Positions 16,529-24,608 of a stretch of 56,641 bases of DNA are shown in pieces. The position numbers and the translations under genes are program-made. Source of the stretch: Bacteroidales bacterium UBA1187 (GTDB taxonomy: Bacteria > Bacteroidota > Bacteroidia > Bacteroidales > Paludibacteraceae); the NCBI GenBank assembly GCA_002309835.1, contig DBYL01000018.1, positions 1 to 56,641 on the forward strand. The letters are read 5' to 3'. Position 1 is the stretch's first letter. Every line of letters starts with the position of its first letter. Below the pieces are notes generated by a model. That model worked only from the letters and a program-made list of their open reading frames with translations, was not told the origin of the DNA and did no database searches.

Positions 16529-17302
16529 AAATACCACGTATTGCATATTAAGACGGATTTTGCGGAGGAGTGGAAGAAGGACTTGTTTGACCAGCAGCTC
16601 TTCGATTTAGGCGTTGAAACAATCGATGGCAACGACTATTATATTCAATCGGAGGTGTTAAAAGAGAACCGTTCGGCGCTTACAGAAGTCCTTACATCTT
16701 TCAATTTTCAATTTACAATTGAAGAGTGTGAGGACGAGAACTGGAATGCCACGTGGGAAGCGGAACACCCTTTGCAAGAACTGCCGTTAGGCATCAAGAT
16801 CATCCCTCATTGCGCGTTCGGAGCCGGGCATCATGAGACGACCTCGATGCTTATCAACAGTTTAGTTGCTGCGAATCTATCGGGGAAAAATGTGCTGGAT
16901 CACGGTACAGGAACCGGTGTATTGGCCATCTTTGCCAAGCGTCTGGGAGCGAAAGAAGTTGTGGCCATTGATATCGATGACAAGAGTGTGGAGAACACCA
17001 AAGAGAATGCCGCCCTCAACGACGTGGAGATAGACGTGCGCTTAGGAAGTACGGTTCCTCCCTTTAGGGGGGAACCCACGGAGAGAGGCTACCATCTTAT
17101 CCTCGCGAATATTCATCGCAACATCCTTATAGAAAATATGCCTGCGTACGCGGAAAATCTCGTAGCAGGCGGAGAATTATGGCTAAGCGGATTCTATGAA
17201 TCCGATTGCCCTGTTTTAGTCGCTTGCGCAGAAGAAAATGGTTTGCATCTTCTCGCTACACATACAAACGGTGACTGGCGTTTCCTTCAATTCCATAAAT
17301 AA
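16526..17302 (+). CDS. prmA: Ribosomal protein L11 methyltransferase PrmA
   Basis: 258-residue SAM-dependent methyltransferase that trimethylates ribosomal protein L11. Motif I is VLDHGTGTGVLAIFA, followed by VVAIDID, and the catalytic region motif is LANIHRN (family: NPPY-like N-I). The N-terminal domain that recognises L11 is about residues 1-95. Two repeat-derived stretches occur: SFNFQFTIE from a heptamer repeat, and about residues 176-189 from a GC-rich element. The start ATG lies in the last heptamer of the junction repeat. MBOAT follows after 5 bp. Confidence 0.93.
   Translation: MKYHVLHIKTDFAEEWKKDLFDQQLFDLGVETIDGNDYYIQSEVLKENRSALTEVLTSFNFQFTIEECEDENWNATWEAEHPLQELPLGIKIIPHCAFGAGHHETTSMLINSLVAANLSGKNVLDHGTGTGVLAIFAKRLGAKEVVAIDIDDKSVENTKENAALNDVEIDVRLGSTVPPFRGEPTERGYHLILANIHRNILIENMPAYAENLVAGGELWLSGFYESDCPVLVACAEENGLHLLATHTNGDWRFLQFHK
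16699..16719 (+). repeat. Three tandem heptamers (TTTCAAT type) inside prmA
   Basis: TTTCAAT, TTTCAAT, TTACAAT in tandem, read in frame as part of SFNFQFTIE in the PrmA N-terminal domain. The base composition (A+T rich) differs from the flanking coding sequence. Confidence 0.7.
17053..17093 (-). repeat. GC-rich palindromic element inserted in frame in prmA
   Basis: On the minus strand it starts GGTAGCCTCTCTCCGTGGGT and contains CCCTAAAGGGAGG near its end. It encodes about residues 176-189 of PrmA, between the SAM-binding region and LANIHRN. Confidence 0.6.
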
Positions 17303-17307
17303 CACAT

Positions 17308-18774
17308 ATGCTATTTAACTCCTTTGAATTTGCACTCTTTTTACCTATTGTCTTTCTTATCTATTGGGCAATCGGTTACGCGAAAATCAATGAGACACTC
17401 AAGCTACGTCTGCAAAACGCATTCGTGGTTATAGCGAGTTATGTGTTCTACGGATGGTGGGACTGGAGATTCCTTATACTCATCGCATTTACTTCTTTTT
17501 GCTCATGGGGAAGCGGGTTGTTAATTGCAAAGCATCGGGAGTCAAGCGTCAAGAGAAGCAAATTTTGGCTTACAGCCAATATCGTGCTGAATGTAGGCAT
17601 CTTAGCCGCATTCAAATACTATGATTTCTTCACCGGTGAGTTCTGCCGGTTATTCGGAATCCCCTCCGAGGGCTTGCTCATCCGCATCATCTTGCCTGTC
17701 GGTATTTCTTTCTATACTTTCCAGGCGCTCAGCTACTCCATTGATGTCTATCGCCGGAAGATTGAGCCGACAAAAGATATCATTGCATTCTTCGCTTATA
17801 TCGCTTTCTTTCCGCAACTCGTTGCCGGGCCTATCGAACGGGCTACGAATCTCTTGCCGCAATTCCTGACAAACCGGAAATTCAGTTACGATCAAGGAAT
17901 GGATGGCGTTCGGCAGATAGTATGGGGATTATTCAAGAAAATAGTGATTGCGGATAATTGCGCCACGTATGTAGATCAAGTATGGGCGCAGCACGACGTA
18001 GCAGGTAGTGGTGCTTTAATATTGGCCGCCATCTTGTTTACCATTCAGATTTACGGAGATTTCTCCGGATATTCAGAGATTGCCATTGGAACGGCTAAGT
18101 TATTCGGAATCAAGCTGATGCGCAACTTCAACAACCCGTATTTCAGTAGAGATGTAGCTGAATTTTGGCGTCGTTGGCATATATCTTTGACTACTTGGTT
18201 TAGAGATTATATCTATATCCCATTAGGTGGCAGTCGCGTTAGCAAAGCGAAAATTATTCGTAATATATTCGTTATCTTCCTCGTCTCGGGCCTCTGGCAT
18301 GGAGCGAATTGGACGTTCTTGGCTTGGGGCGCCTATCATGCTTTGTTGTTCTTGCCGTTAATACTTCTCGGCATGAACCGCAAATATACCGATCAAATCG
18401 CAGCAAATCGCATCCTTCCTTCTTGGAAAGAAATATTTCAGATGATCGCCACCTTTGCGCTCGTTGTTATCGGATGGATCATCTTCCGCGCAGAGAATAT
18501 AACGGATGCATGGGAGTATTTCAGCGGAATCATTATTCCTAATAGTGAGGCGATACCATTTACGATGCATAGTTGGGAATATATCCCGCTACTGGTTACC
18601 ATTACCTTTATGTTTGCGATAGAATGGCTCAACCGAAACGAAGAACACGGTTTTGCTTTACATCGTACAATAACGCATACATGGGTGCGGAGACTGCTCT
18701 ATATCTGCGTACTAATGGCAATCGTTTATTGGGGAAACTTCACTTCCGATGAATTCATCTATTTCCAGTTCTGA
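17308..18774 (+). CDS. MBOAT-family membrane O-acyltransferase (AlgI/DltB-like)
   Basis: 488-residue polytopic membrane protein with about ten hydrophobic segments. It has the family block EFWRRWHISLTTWFRDYIYIPLGG and, about 40 residues later, SGLWHGANWTFLAWG with the catalytic His. Such proteins transfer acetyl or other acyl groups to extracytoplasmic polysaccharides or lipids. No AlgX/AlgJ-like SGNH partner is adjacent, so the acceptor is unknown. It is the last gene of the mnmE-folC-prmA unit and overlaps the end of nadD by 16 bp, tail to tail. Confidence 0.92.
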   Translation: MLFNSFEFALFLPIVFLIYWAIGYAKINETLKLRLQNAFVVIASYVFYGWWDWRFLILIAFTSFCSWGSGLLIAKHRESSVKRSKFWLTANIVLNVGILAAFKYYDFFTGEFCRLFGIPSEGLLIRIILPVGISFYTFQALSYSIDVYRRKIEPTKDIIAFFAYIAFFPQLVAGPIERATNLLPQFLTNRKFSYDQGMDGVRQIVWGLFKKIVIADNCATYVDQVWAQHDVAGSGALILAAILFTIQIYGDFSGYSEIAIGTAKLFGIKLMRNFNNPYFSRDVAEFWRRWHISLTTWFRDYIYIPLGGSRVSKAKIIRNIFVIFLVSGLWHGANWTFLAWGAYHALLFLPLILLGMNRKYTDQIAANRILPSWKEIFQMIATFALVVIGWIIFRAENITDAWEYFSGIIIPNSEAIPFTMHSWEYIPLLVTITFMFAIEWLNRNEEHGFALHRTITHTWVRRLLYICVLMAIVYWGNFTSDEFIYFQF

Positions 18775-19301
18775 GATGCGCGGATCTCTGTAGAAGAGAT
18801 GTTAAAGTAAGGCGCTTCACTAAGGAGACGGAGCTCCTTGACCGCTGACGCTGCTATTAAGTCCTTCTCGGCAGAGGCCACTCCTACCGTTTGACGGGAG
18901 GACGTTCTGGGATACACGAAAATTCGATAGTTCGCCATAATATACTCGTATTCCCGCCATTTATCGAAGATGGCTAAGTTATCCTCGCCGATGACGAGGG
19001 TGAACTCGTGTTGCGGGTAGGCTTTCTGAAGTTCGCGCAGAGTGTTGGCGGTATAGGACGGACGCGGGAGGGAGAACTCGAAGTCGGAGGCTTTGAGTCC
19101 GGGTATGTCTTTGATGGCCTCGCGCACGGCCGCCAAGCGTTCCTGCTCCGGAGCTAACGAATCGGCTGCTTTCAAGGGGTTATTAGGGCTCACGAGCAAC
19201 CATAGTTCGTCCAAGTCGGTGTTTTCTACCACCCATTTAGCCAAACCCACATGCCCGAAATGTACGGGATTGAAACTACCTCCGTATATCCCAATTCTCA
19301 T
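18759..19301 (-). CDS. nadD: Nicotinate-nucleotide adenylyltransferase
   Basis: 180-residue NadD, which makes deamido-NAD from nicotinate mononucleotide and ATP. GGSFNPVHFGH near the N-terminus carries the nucleotidyltransferase HxGH motif (residues 14-17), and SSTEIRAS near the C-terminus carries the second nucleotide-binding motif. It overlaps the 3' end of gmk by 26 bp, ending the lipoprotein-dnaE-yicC-gmk-nadD unit. The other end overlaps MBOAT. Confidence 0.95.
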   Translation of the reverse strand: MRIGIYGGSFNPVHFGHVGLAKWVVENTDLDELWLLVSPNNPLKAADSLAPEQERLAAVREAIKDIPGLKASDFEFSLPRPSYTANTLRELQKAYPQHEFTLVIGEDNLAIFDKWREYEYIMANYRIFVYPRTSSRQTVGVASAEKDLIAASAVKELRLLSEAPYFNISSTEIRASQNWK

Positions 19302-19842
19302 CGATGATGGCGTCTAATTGTTCAAATGCATGGTTGAGGTCGTCGTTTACGACGACGCGGTCGAACTGCGGCTTATAGGACAATTCCTCTTCTGCCTTAG
19401 CCAATCGTTTCTCTATCATCTCCGGACTGGTGTCTCCGCGGCCTTCCAGACGACGACGTAACTCTTCGATAGACGGCGGACAGATGAAGATAGAGATGGC
19501 CTTGTCGCCTAAGATGCGCTTCAGGTTCAGTCCTCCCTTCACATCTACGTCAAAGAGCACTTCTCTGCCAGCGGATTCAATACGGTCAATCTCCTCTTTG
19601 AGGGTTCCGTAGTAGAGACCTTCATAGACCTGCTCAAACTCGATGAAATCGTCGTTTTCTATCCTTTTCTGGAATTCCTCTACGGAGATGAAGTAATACT
19701 CTTTGCCATGCACTTCCTGACCACGCGGAGGACGCGTAGTACATGAGACGGAGAGTTCAAAGAGGTCCGGATGTTTGGTGAGCAGATGCTTCACCATCGT
19801 CGATTTACCACTGCCCGAAGGCGCACAGAAAATGTATATCAT
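19276..19842 (-). CDS. gmk: Guanylate kinase
   Basis: 188-residue guanylate kinase (GMP + ATP to GDP + ADP). The P-loop APSGSGKST is at about residues 7-15, followed by the GMP-binding SCTTRPPRGQEVHGKEYYF region and the lid with GRGDTS. Its start overlaps the yicC stop by 4 bp. Normal length for the family. Confidence 0.97.
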   Translation of the reverse strand: MIYIFCAPSGSGKSTMVKHLLTKHPDLFELSVSCTTRPPRGQEVHGKEYYFISVEEFQKRIENDDFIEFEQVYEGLYYGTLKEEIDRIESAGREVLFDVDVKGGLNLKRILGDKAISIFICPPSIEELRRRLEGRGDTSPEMIEKRLAKAEEELSYKPQFDRVVVNDDLNHAFEQLDAIIDENWDIRR

Positions 19843-20726
19843 AACACGTTGAATACTTGCTCTTTGATTTGCTCAAGGATATCTTTCATCTTTACCACGA
19901 GGATCTGCATCTCCGATTGGTTGGATTTGCTGCCGAGGGTGTTGATCTCGCGACCCATTTCTTGGGCGATGAAACCGAGCTTTTTGCCCACACCACTGCC
20001 GTCAGAAGAGAGCGTCTCGCGGAAGTACTTAATATGATTCGTCAGCCTTACTTTCTCCTCGGTGATGTCGAGTTTCTCGAGATAATAGATCATCTCCTGC
20101 TCGAGTCGGTTGCGGTCGGTCTGCGCTTGCGTCTCTTTGGATAGTTGTGCAAGATTTTGCTCGAGGCGCTCTTTAATCTTCGCTACGCGACCTTTCTCAA
20201 ACGGCTCCACTTGCGCCAACAGATCCGCGATTCCATCGAGTTTTTCGTTGAACATCGCCTGCAGTGCTGCCCCTTCTTGGATACGGAAGGCATTGAAGGC
20301 CTCGATGGCGCTGTTCAGCGTCGTTTGTACGGTCTGCCACTCCTCGTCCGTGATGTCGGAAGTATCTTCCTGTGCTTTCAGCACATCCGGGAAACGAAGG
20401 ATAGCGGCCATCACTTCAGCCGGAACAGGTTCTCCAAACTCCTCGCCGTACTGCCGAGCGTATTCTTTTGCCGCCTCCCAGTTGATTGCAGAGAGCTGAT
20501 GGCCGACAGCAGACGGTTCTTCCAGATAGATGGCTAAATCTACTTTTCCGCGCTCCAGACGCTGGTTGATGATGGTACGCAGATCTAACTCGCGGGCCCG
20601 TAACTGCGGGGCTAAACGTACCGACAGGTCCATTGTTTTAGAATTGAGGGAACGGACTTCACAAATCAGTTTTCGTCCGCGTAATTGGCTTTCGGCTTTG
20701 CCATAACCGGTCATGGATAATATCAT
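19839..20726 (-). CDS. YicC-family endoribonuclease
   Basis: 295-residue YicC-like protein. The N-terminal family block starts MILSMTGYGKAE, and the C-terminal DUF1732 domain ends with the conserved FIAQEMGREINTLGSKS region. YicC proteins have been reported to act as ribonucleases in stress or stationary phase. It lies between dnaE (3-bp gap) and gmk (4-bp overlap); a yicC-gmk pair is common in bacteria. Confidence 0.93.
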   Translation of the reverse strand: MILSMTGYGKAESQLRGRKLICEVRSLNSKTMDLSVRLAPQLRARELDLRTIINQRLERGKVDLAIYLEEPSAVGHQLSAINWEAAKEYARQYGEEFGEPVPAEVMAAILRFPDVLKAQEDTSDITDEEWQTVQTTLNSAIEAFNAFRIQEGAALQAMFNEKLDGIADLLAQVEPFEKGRVAKIKERLEQNLAQLSKETQAQTDRNRLEQEMIYYLEKLDITEEKVRLTNHIKYFRETLSSDGSGVGKKLGFIAQEMGREINTLGSKSNQSEMQILVVKMKDILEQIKEQVFNVL

Positions 20727-20729
20727 AGT

Positions 20730-23700
20730 CTATTCTTTTGTCTTCACAGAGAACTCAAGGAGGCCATCGGTGCGTTGCTCGCAGAGCCAGTGGTAGAACG
20801 ATGGCGTGACGTGGATGGACTGCGAACGGCTGGTAAGCAGTACGTGCTGGCGGTTCATGGGGTTATAGACCGTCACGTGCAAACGAACCTGTCCGGGGTT
20901 GGAGGTCGTTTGTTCTACGAGTTCATCGATGATTTCCGGGGTGATGGTATCCAGCGAGAGACGTATGTTCAGTCCTTCTGCGCGTTGGTTCTGCACCTCA
21001 TTGAGCATATCTACGCGTTGTACTACGAATTCAAACTCCGCCTCTTCGTCGTTGGCCTCGCGGAACCAGCGTTGACCGGCACCTTTCTGTTGTACTACAC
21101 CGGTGACAAGCACATACAAATCTTTCAGCATGAGGTGTGCGAACTGGGTGTACGCGTTGCCGAAGAGTACGAGTTGGTACGTGCCGGTATAATCGGCAAT
21201 GGTATAGCGTCCGTAGGGGTTGCCTTTCTGACTGATCTTCTGCTCCGCTTCGGTGATGATACCTCCGAGCAGACAGGCCTGGTTCTTATGCGCCGCAAGG
21301 AATTCAGAGGGCAGGAGGATATTCTCATCCGGGTTATCTACTTGCTCAGCACGAATACGTGCTTCGGCTTCCTTACGCATCTCGGGCTTGCGCCAGTTCT
21401 CAAAGAGGGTGAGGTCCTGCGCCGTGATGTTACATAACTCTTTGACCTCAAAGGCGTACTCGTCCAGCGGGTGGGCAGAGAGATAGATGCCGATGAGGTC
21501 TTTCTCTTTGTTTAGACGCTCGATAGTATCCCAGCGCGGCACTTGTGGCAGGTCCGGGTGCTTGATCTCGATCGCTGTCTCCAGGTCGCCGAAAAGCGAG
21601 TTGGCGTTATTCTCCTTATCTGCCTGCCATTTCTGGCCGTAGTTCATCAGATAATCGAGACCGGAATTGCCGTTCTCATCTTCTCCGGTGAACTGCTCGC
21701 GGTAGATATCGTCAAAACACTCGAAGGCACCTGCTTGCGCGAGGTTCTCAATCGTCTTGCGGTTACAACTCTGCAGGTTCACGCGCTCGAGGAAATCGAA
21801 GATATCCTTGTATTTACCGTTCTTCTCACGCTCGGAGATGATGGCCTCTGCGGCTCCTTCGCCTACGCCCTTGATGCCACCCAGACCGAAACGGATATCT
21901 CCTTTGGCGTTCACCGTGAAGGACAATTCCGACTCATTGACGTCTGGCTCTAACACACTCACTTTCAGCGCGTTGCACTCGTCCATGAGTTTGGTAACCT
22001 CCTTGATGTCATCCTTATGGACGGTGAGGTTCGCCGCCATGAATTCCGCAGGGTAGTGGGCTTTGAGATAACCCGTCTGGTAAGCCACCCATGAGTAACA
22101 AGCAGCGTGCGACTTATTGAAGGCGTAGGACGCGAATTTCTTCCAGTCCTCCCAGATCTTCGTCAGCACTTTCGGGTCATGACCGTTGGCTTTACCGCCA
22201 TCCATGAACTTATCTTGCAGCGACGCCAGCACATCCATCTGTTTCTTACCCATGGCCTTACGAAGCTTATCGCTCTCGCCGCGGGTGAAGTTCGCCAGCA
22301 GACGGCTCAGAAGCATGACCTGCTCCTGATATACCGTGACACCATAGGTGTCCTTAAGGTATTTCTCCATCACAGGGATATCATACGTCACGGGTTCGGC
22401 ACCTTGTTTACGCTTGATGAACTGCGGGATATAATCCATCGGTCCCGGCCGATAGAGGGCGTTCATGGCGATGAGGTCACCGATGACGGTCGGCTTGAGT
22501 TCACGCAGGTATTTCTGCATGCCGGCGGACTCGAACTGGAACACCGCGACCGTGCGGCCTTCCTGGAAGAGTTTGTACGTCAACTCATCGTCAATAGGTA
22601 TATGATCGATATCGATGTCAATACCGCGGGCTTTCTTGATGTTGCGCAAGCACTCCTTGATAATCGTGAGGGTGATGAGGCCGAGGAAGTCCATCTTAAT
22701 CAGTCCTACGGACTCCACCACATGGCCGTCGTATTCGGTGACGAGCACGCGTTTCTTACTGTTCTTATCTTCGACAGACGAGAGGGGCGCGAAGTTCGTC
22801 AGGTCATCGGCACCGATGATCACGCCACAGGCGTGTACACCTACTTGCCGTACCGTTCCTTCGAGTCGCGCCGCGTACTCGAGCATCGAACGTGTGTTCG
22901 GATCGCCTTGCTCGTACTCACGCTTGAGTTCCTCGATATATTTATAGCAGTTCTTGAGATTCACTTTCGGCGACTTGCCGTTAGCGTCCTTGATGTTTCC
23001 TGGGAACTCACGGTCGGGGATCAGTCCTTTGAGCTCGTTCACGCGGGGCAGGGGAACCTGCTGCACACGTCCTACGTCCGCGAGGGCCGATTTAGTAGCC
23101 ATCTTACCATAGGTAACGATGTGCGCCACGTGCGTCTCGCCGTACTTACGACTCACGTAATCAAGCACTTTGCCTCGTCCGCAATCCTCGAAGTCGGTGT
23201 CGATATCGGGTAGGGATATACGGTCAGGGTTAAGAAAACGCTCAAACAGGAGGTCGTATTTCAAGGGGTCAAGATCGGTGATCTTCAGACAGTAAGCAAC
23301 CACCGAACCGGCTGCTGAACCACGTCCCGGTCCTACGGAGACGTCGAGTTCCTCACGCGCCGCGCGAATGAAATCCATGACGATGAGGAAGTAACCCGGA
23401 AACCCCATGGAGATGATGGTGTTGAGTTCAAACTCTATACGCTCTTTGAGCACCTCATCCGTCTCCAGCCGTTCCTTGCCATAGCGCTCCAGTGCTCCTT
23501 GCATCGTCAGGTGGCGTAGGTACGCACTCTCGAAGGCCAGACGGTCCGGGTAATCCTCTTCTTTTCCGAAGGAAGCAGGGATGTCGAACTTCGGCATGAT
23601 AGGCCCGTGGTCGATGTCATACATCTCGATTTTATCGACTATTTCCTGGGTGTTCTCGAGTGCTTCAGGGATGTCGCTGAAGATTTCCGCCATCTCTTCG

Positions 23701-24602
23701 GGCGTCTTGAGCCATTCCTGCTTGGTGTAATGCATTCGATTGACGTCATTGACGTAATGGTTCGTGCTCAAGCAGATCAGACGGTCATGCGCCTCGGCGT
23801 CCTCTTCGTTCACGAAGTGCGAGTCATTGGTAGCAATAATCTTCACACCGTACTTACGGGCCAACTCGATAAGGATAGGGTTGACCTGTTTCTGGCGCTC
23901 ATAGACCTCTACATCCGCACCGGGTTTCTGGGTCTCATGGCGTTGCAGCTCGATATAATAATCCTCGCCAAAGAGATTCTTAAACCATTGTACGGTCTCT
24001 TCCGCCTCTTTAAATACACCCTCATTCACCAAATCGGGAACTCCCTTCCCTTCAGGGAGGGGGTGGGGGTAGGCTTCCAATATTTTCTGAGGCAGCTCTC
24101 CACCGAGACAGGCGGAGGAACAGATGATGCCTTCGTGGTATTTCTCCAGCAACTCGCGGTCGATACGCGGCGTATAGTAATATGCATCGGACATATAACC
24201 CTGCGAGACGATGCGGCATAAGTTATGGTATCCCTCCATATTCTTCGCCAGCAGGATAAGATGCCAACCGGAACGGTCGATGAAGTACGTACGTCCCTCA
24301 CCGCTCACGGCTTTGTCGTCGTTCTTAGAGTAGCGTCCACGACGTGCGCAGTAGGCCTCTACGCCCACGATAGGCTTGAAGGGCACGAACTCTTCTCCGG
24401 AAGCGACAGCCGCCTCTTTGCGTTTCTTATTGATTTTCTTGCAGTAGTCCAGCAGCTCCTTGATGCCATACATATTGCCGTGATCGGTAAGCGCCACGGC
24501 CGGCATGCCCGTCTCCAGACATTTATCCACTATCTCCTCTACTTTGGACAATCCGTCCAAGAGGGAATAATGGGAGTGCACATGTAAATGCGTAAAACTC
24601 AT
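20730..24602 (-). CDS. dnaE: DNA polymerase III alpha subunit
   Basis: 1290-residue replicative polymerase. The N-terminal PHP domain starts with HLHVHSHYSLLDG. The catalytic core has LPDIDTDFED and IKMDFLGL, and an OB-fold (GGIITEAEQKISQKGNPYGRYTI) lies near the C-terminus. No internal proofreading exonuclease domain is seen, so it is DnaE rather than PolC. About residues 175-189 in the PHP domain come from a GC-rich repeat element. The ATG at 24602 is six bases past the lipoprotein stop, so it is probably cotranscribed from the promoter at 26642-26673. Confidence 0.97.
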   Translation of the reverse strand: MSFTHLHVHSHYSLLDGLSKVEEIVDKCLETGMPAVALTDHGNMYGIKELLDYCKKINKKRKEAAVASGEEFVPFKPIVGVEAYCARRGRYSKNDDKAVSGEGRTYFIDRSGWHLILLAKNMEGYHNLCRIVSQGYMSDAYYYTPRIDRELLEKYHEGIICSSACLGGELPQKILEAYPHPLPEGKGVPDLVNEGVFKEAEETVQWFKNLFGEDYYIELQRHETQKPGADVEVYERQKQVNPILIELARKYGVKIIATNDSHFVNEEDAEAHDRLICLSTNHYVNDVNRMHYTKQEWLKTPEEMAEIFSDIPEALENTQEIVDKIEMYDIDHGPIMPKFDIPASFGKEEDYPDRLAFESAYLRHLTMQGALERYGKERLETDEVLKERIEFELNTIISMGFPGYFLIVMDFIRAAREELDVSVGPGRGSAAGSVVAYCLKITDLDPLKYDLLFERFLNPDRISLPDIDTDFEDCGRGKVLDYVSRKYGETHVAHIVTYGKMATKSALADVGRVQQVPLPRVNELKGLIPDREFPGNIKDANGKSPKVNLKNCYKYIEELKREYEQGDPNTRSMLEYAARLEGTVRQVGVHACGVIIGADDLTNFAPLSSVEDKNSKKRVLVTEYDGHVVESVGLIKMDFLGLITLTIIKECLRNIKKARGIDIDIDHIPIDDELTYKLFQEGRTVAVFQFESAGMQKYLRELKPTVIGDLIAMNALYRPGPMDYIPQFIKRKQGAEPVTYDIPVMEKYLKDTYGVTVYQEQVMLLSRLLANFTRGESDKLRKAMGKKQMDVLASLQDKFMDGGKANGHDPKVLTKIWEDWKKFASYAFNKSHAACYSWVAYQTGYLKAHYPAEFMAANLTVHKDDIKEVTKLMDECNALKVSVLEPDVNESELSFTVNAKGDIRFGLGGIKGVGEGAAEAIISEREKNGKYKDIFDFLERVNLQSCNRKTIENLAQAGAFECFDDIYREQFTGEDENGNSGLDYLMNYGQKWQADKENNANSLFGDLETAIEIKHPDLPQVPRWDTIERLNKEKDLIGIYLSAHPLDEYAFEVKELCNITAQDLTLFENWRKPEMRKEAEARIRAEQVDNPDENILLPSEFLAAHKNQACLLGGIITEAEQKISQKGNPYGRYTIADYTGTYQLVLFGNAYTQFAHLMLKDLYVLVTGVVQQKGAGQRWFREANDEEAEFEFVVQRVDMLNEVQNQRAEGLNIRLSLDTITPEIIDELVEQTTSNPGQVRLHVTVYNPMNRQHVLLTSRSQSIHVTPSFYHWLCEQRTDGLLEFSVKTKE
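24036..24078 (-). repeat. GC-rich palindromic element inserted in frame in dnaE
   Basis: On the coding (minus) strand it starts GGAAGCCTACCCCCACCCCC and continues with TCCCTGAAGGGA. It matches mnmE copy 1 along most of its length. It encodes a Pro/Gly-rich stretch around HPLPEGKG in the PHP domain of DnaE. Confidence 0.65.
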
Positions 24603-24608
24603 ATCGTA

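Noticed and set aside
22107..23213. 368-codon open frame on the plus strand
   Set aside because: It is antisense to dnaE, whose catalytic motifs cover the same DNA; the translation has no recognisable domain and no promoter. The same holds for long frames opposite lptD, porU, pepT and the ligases.
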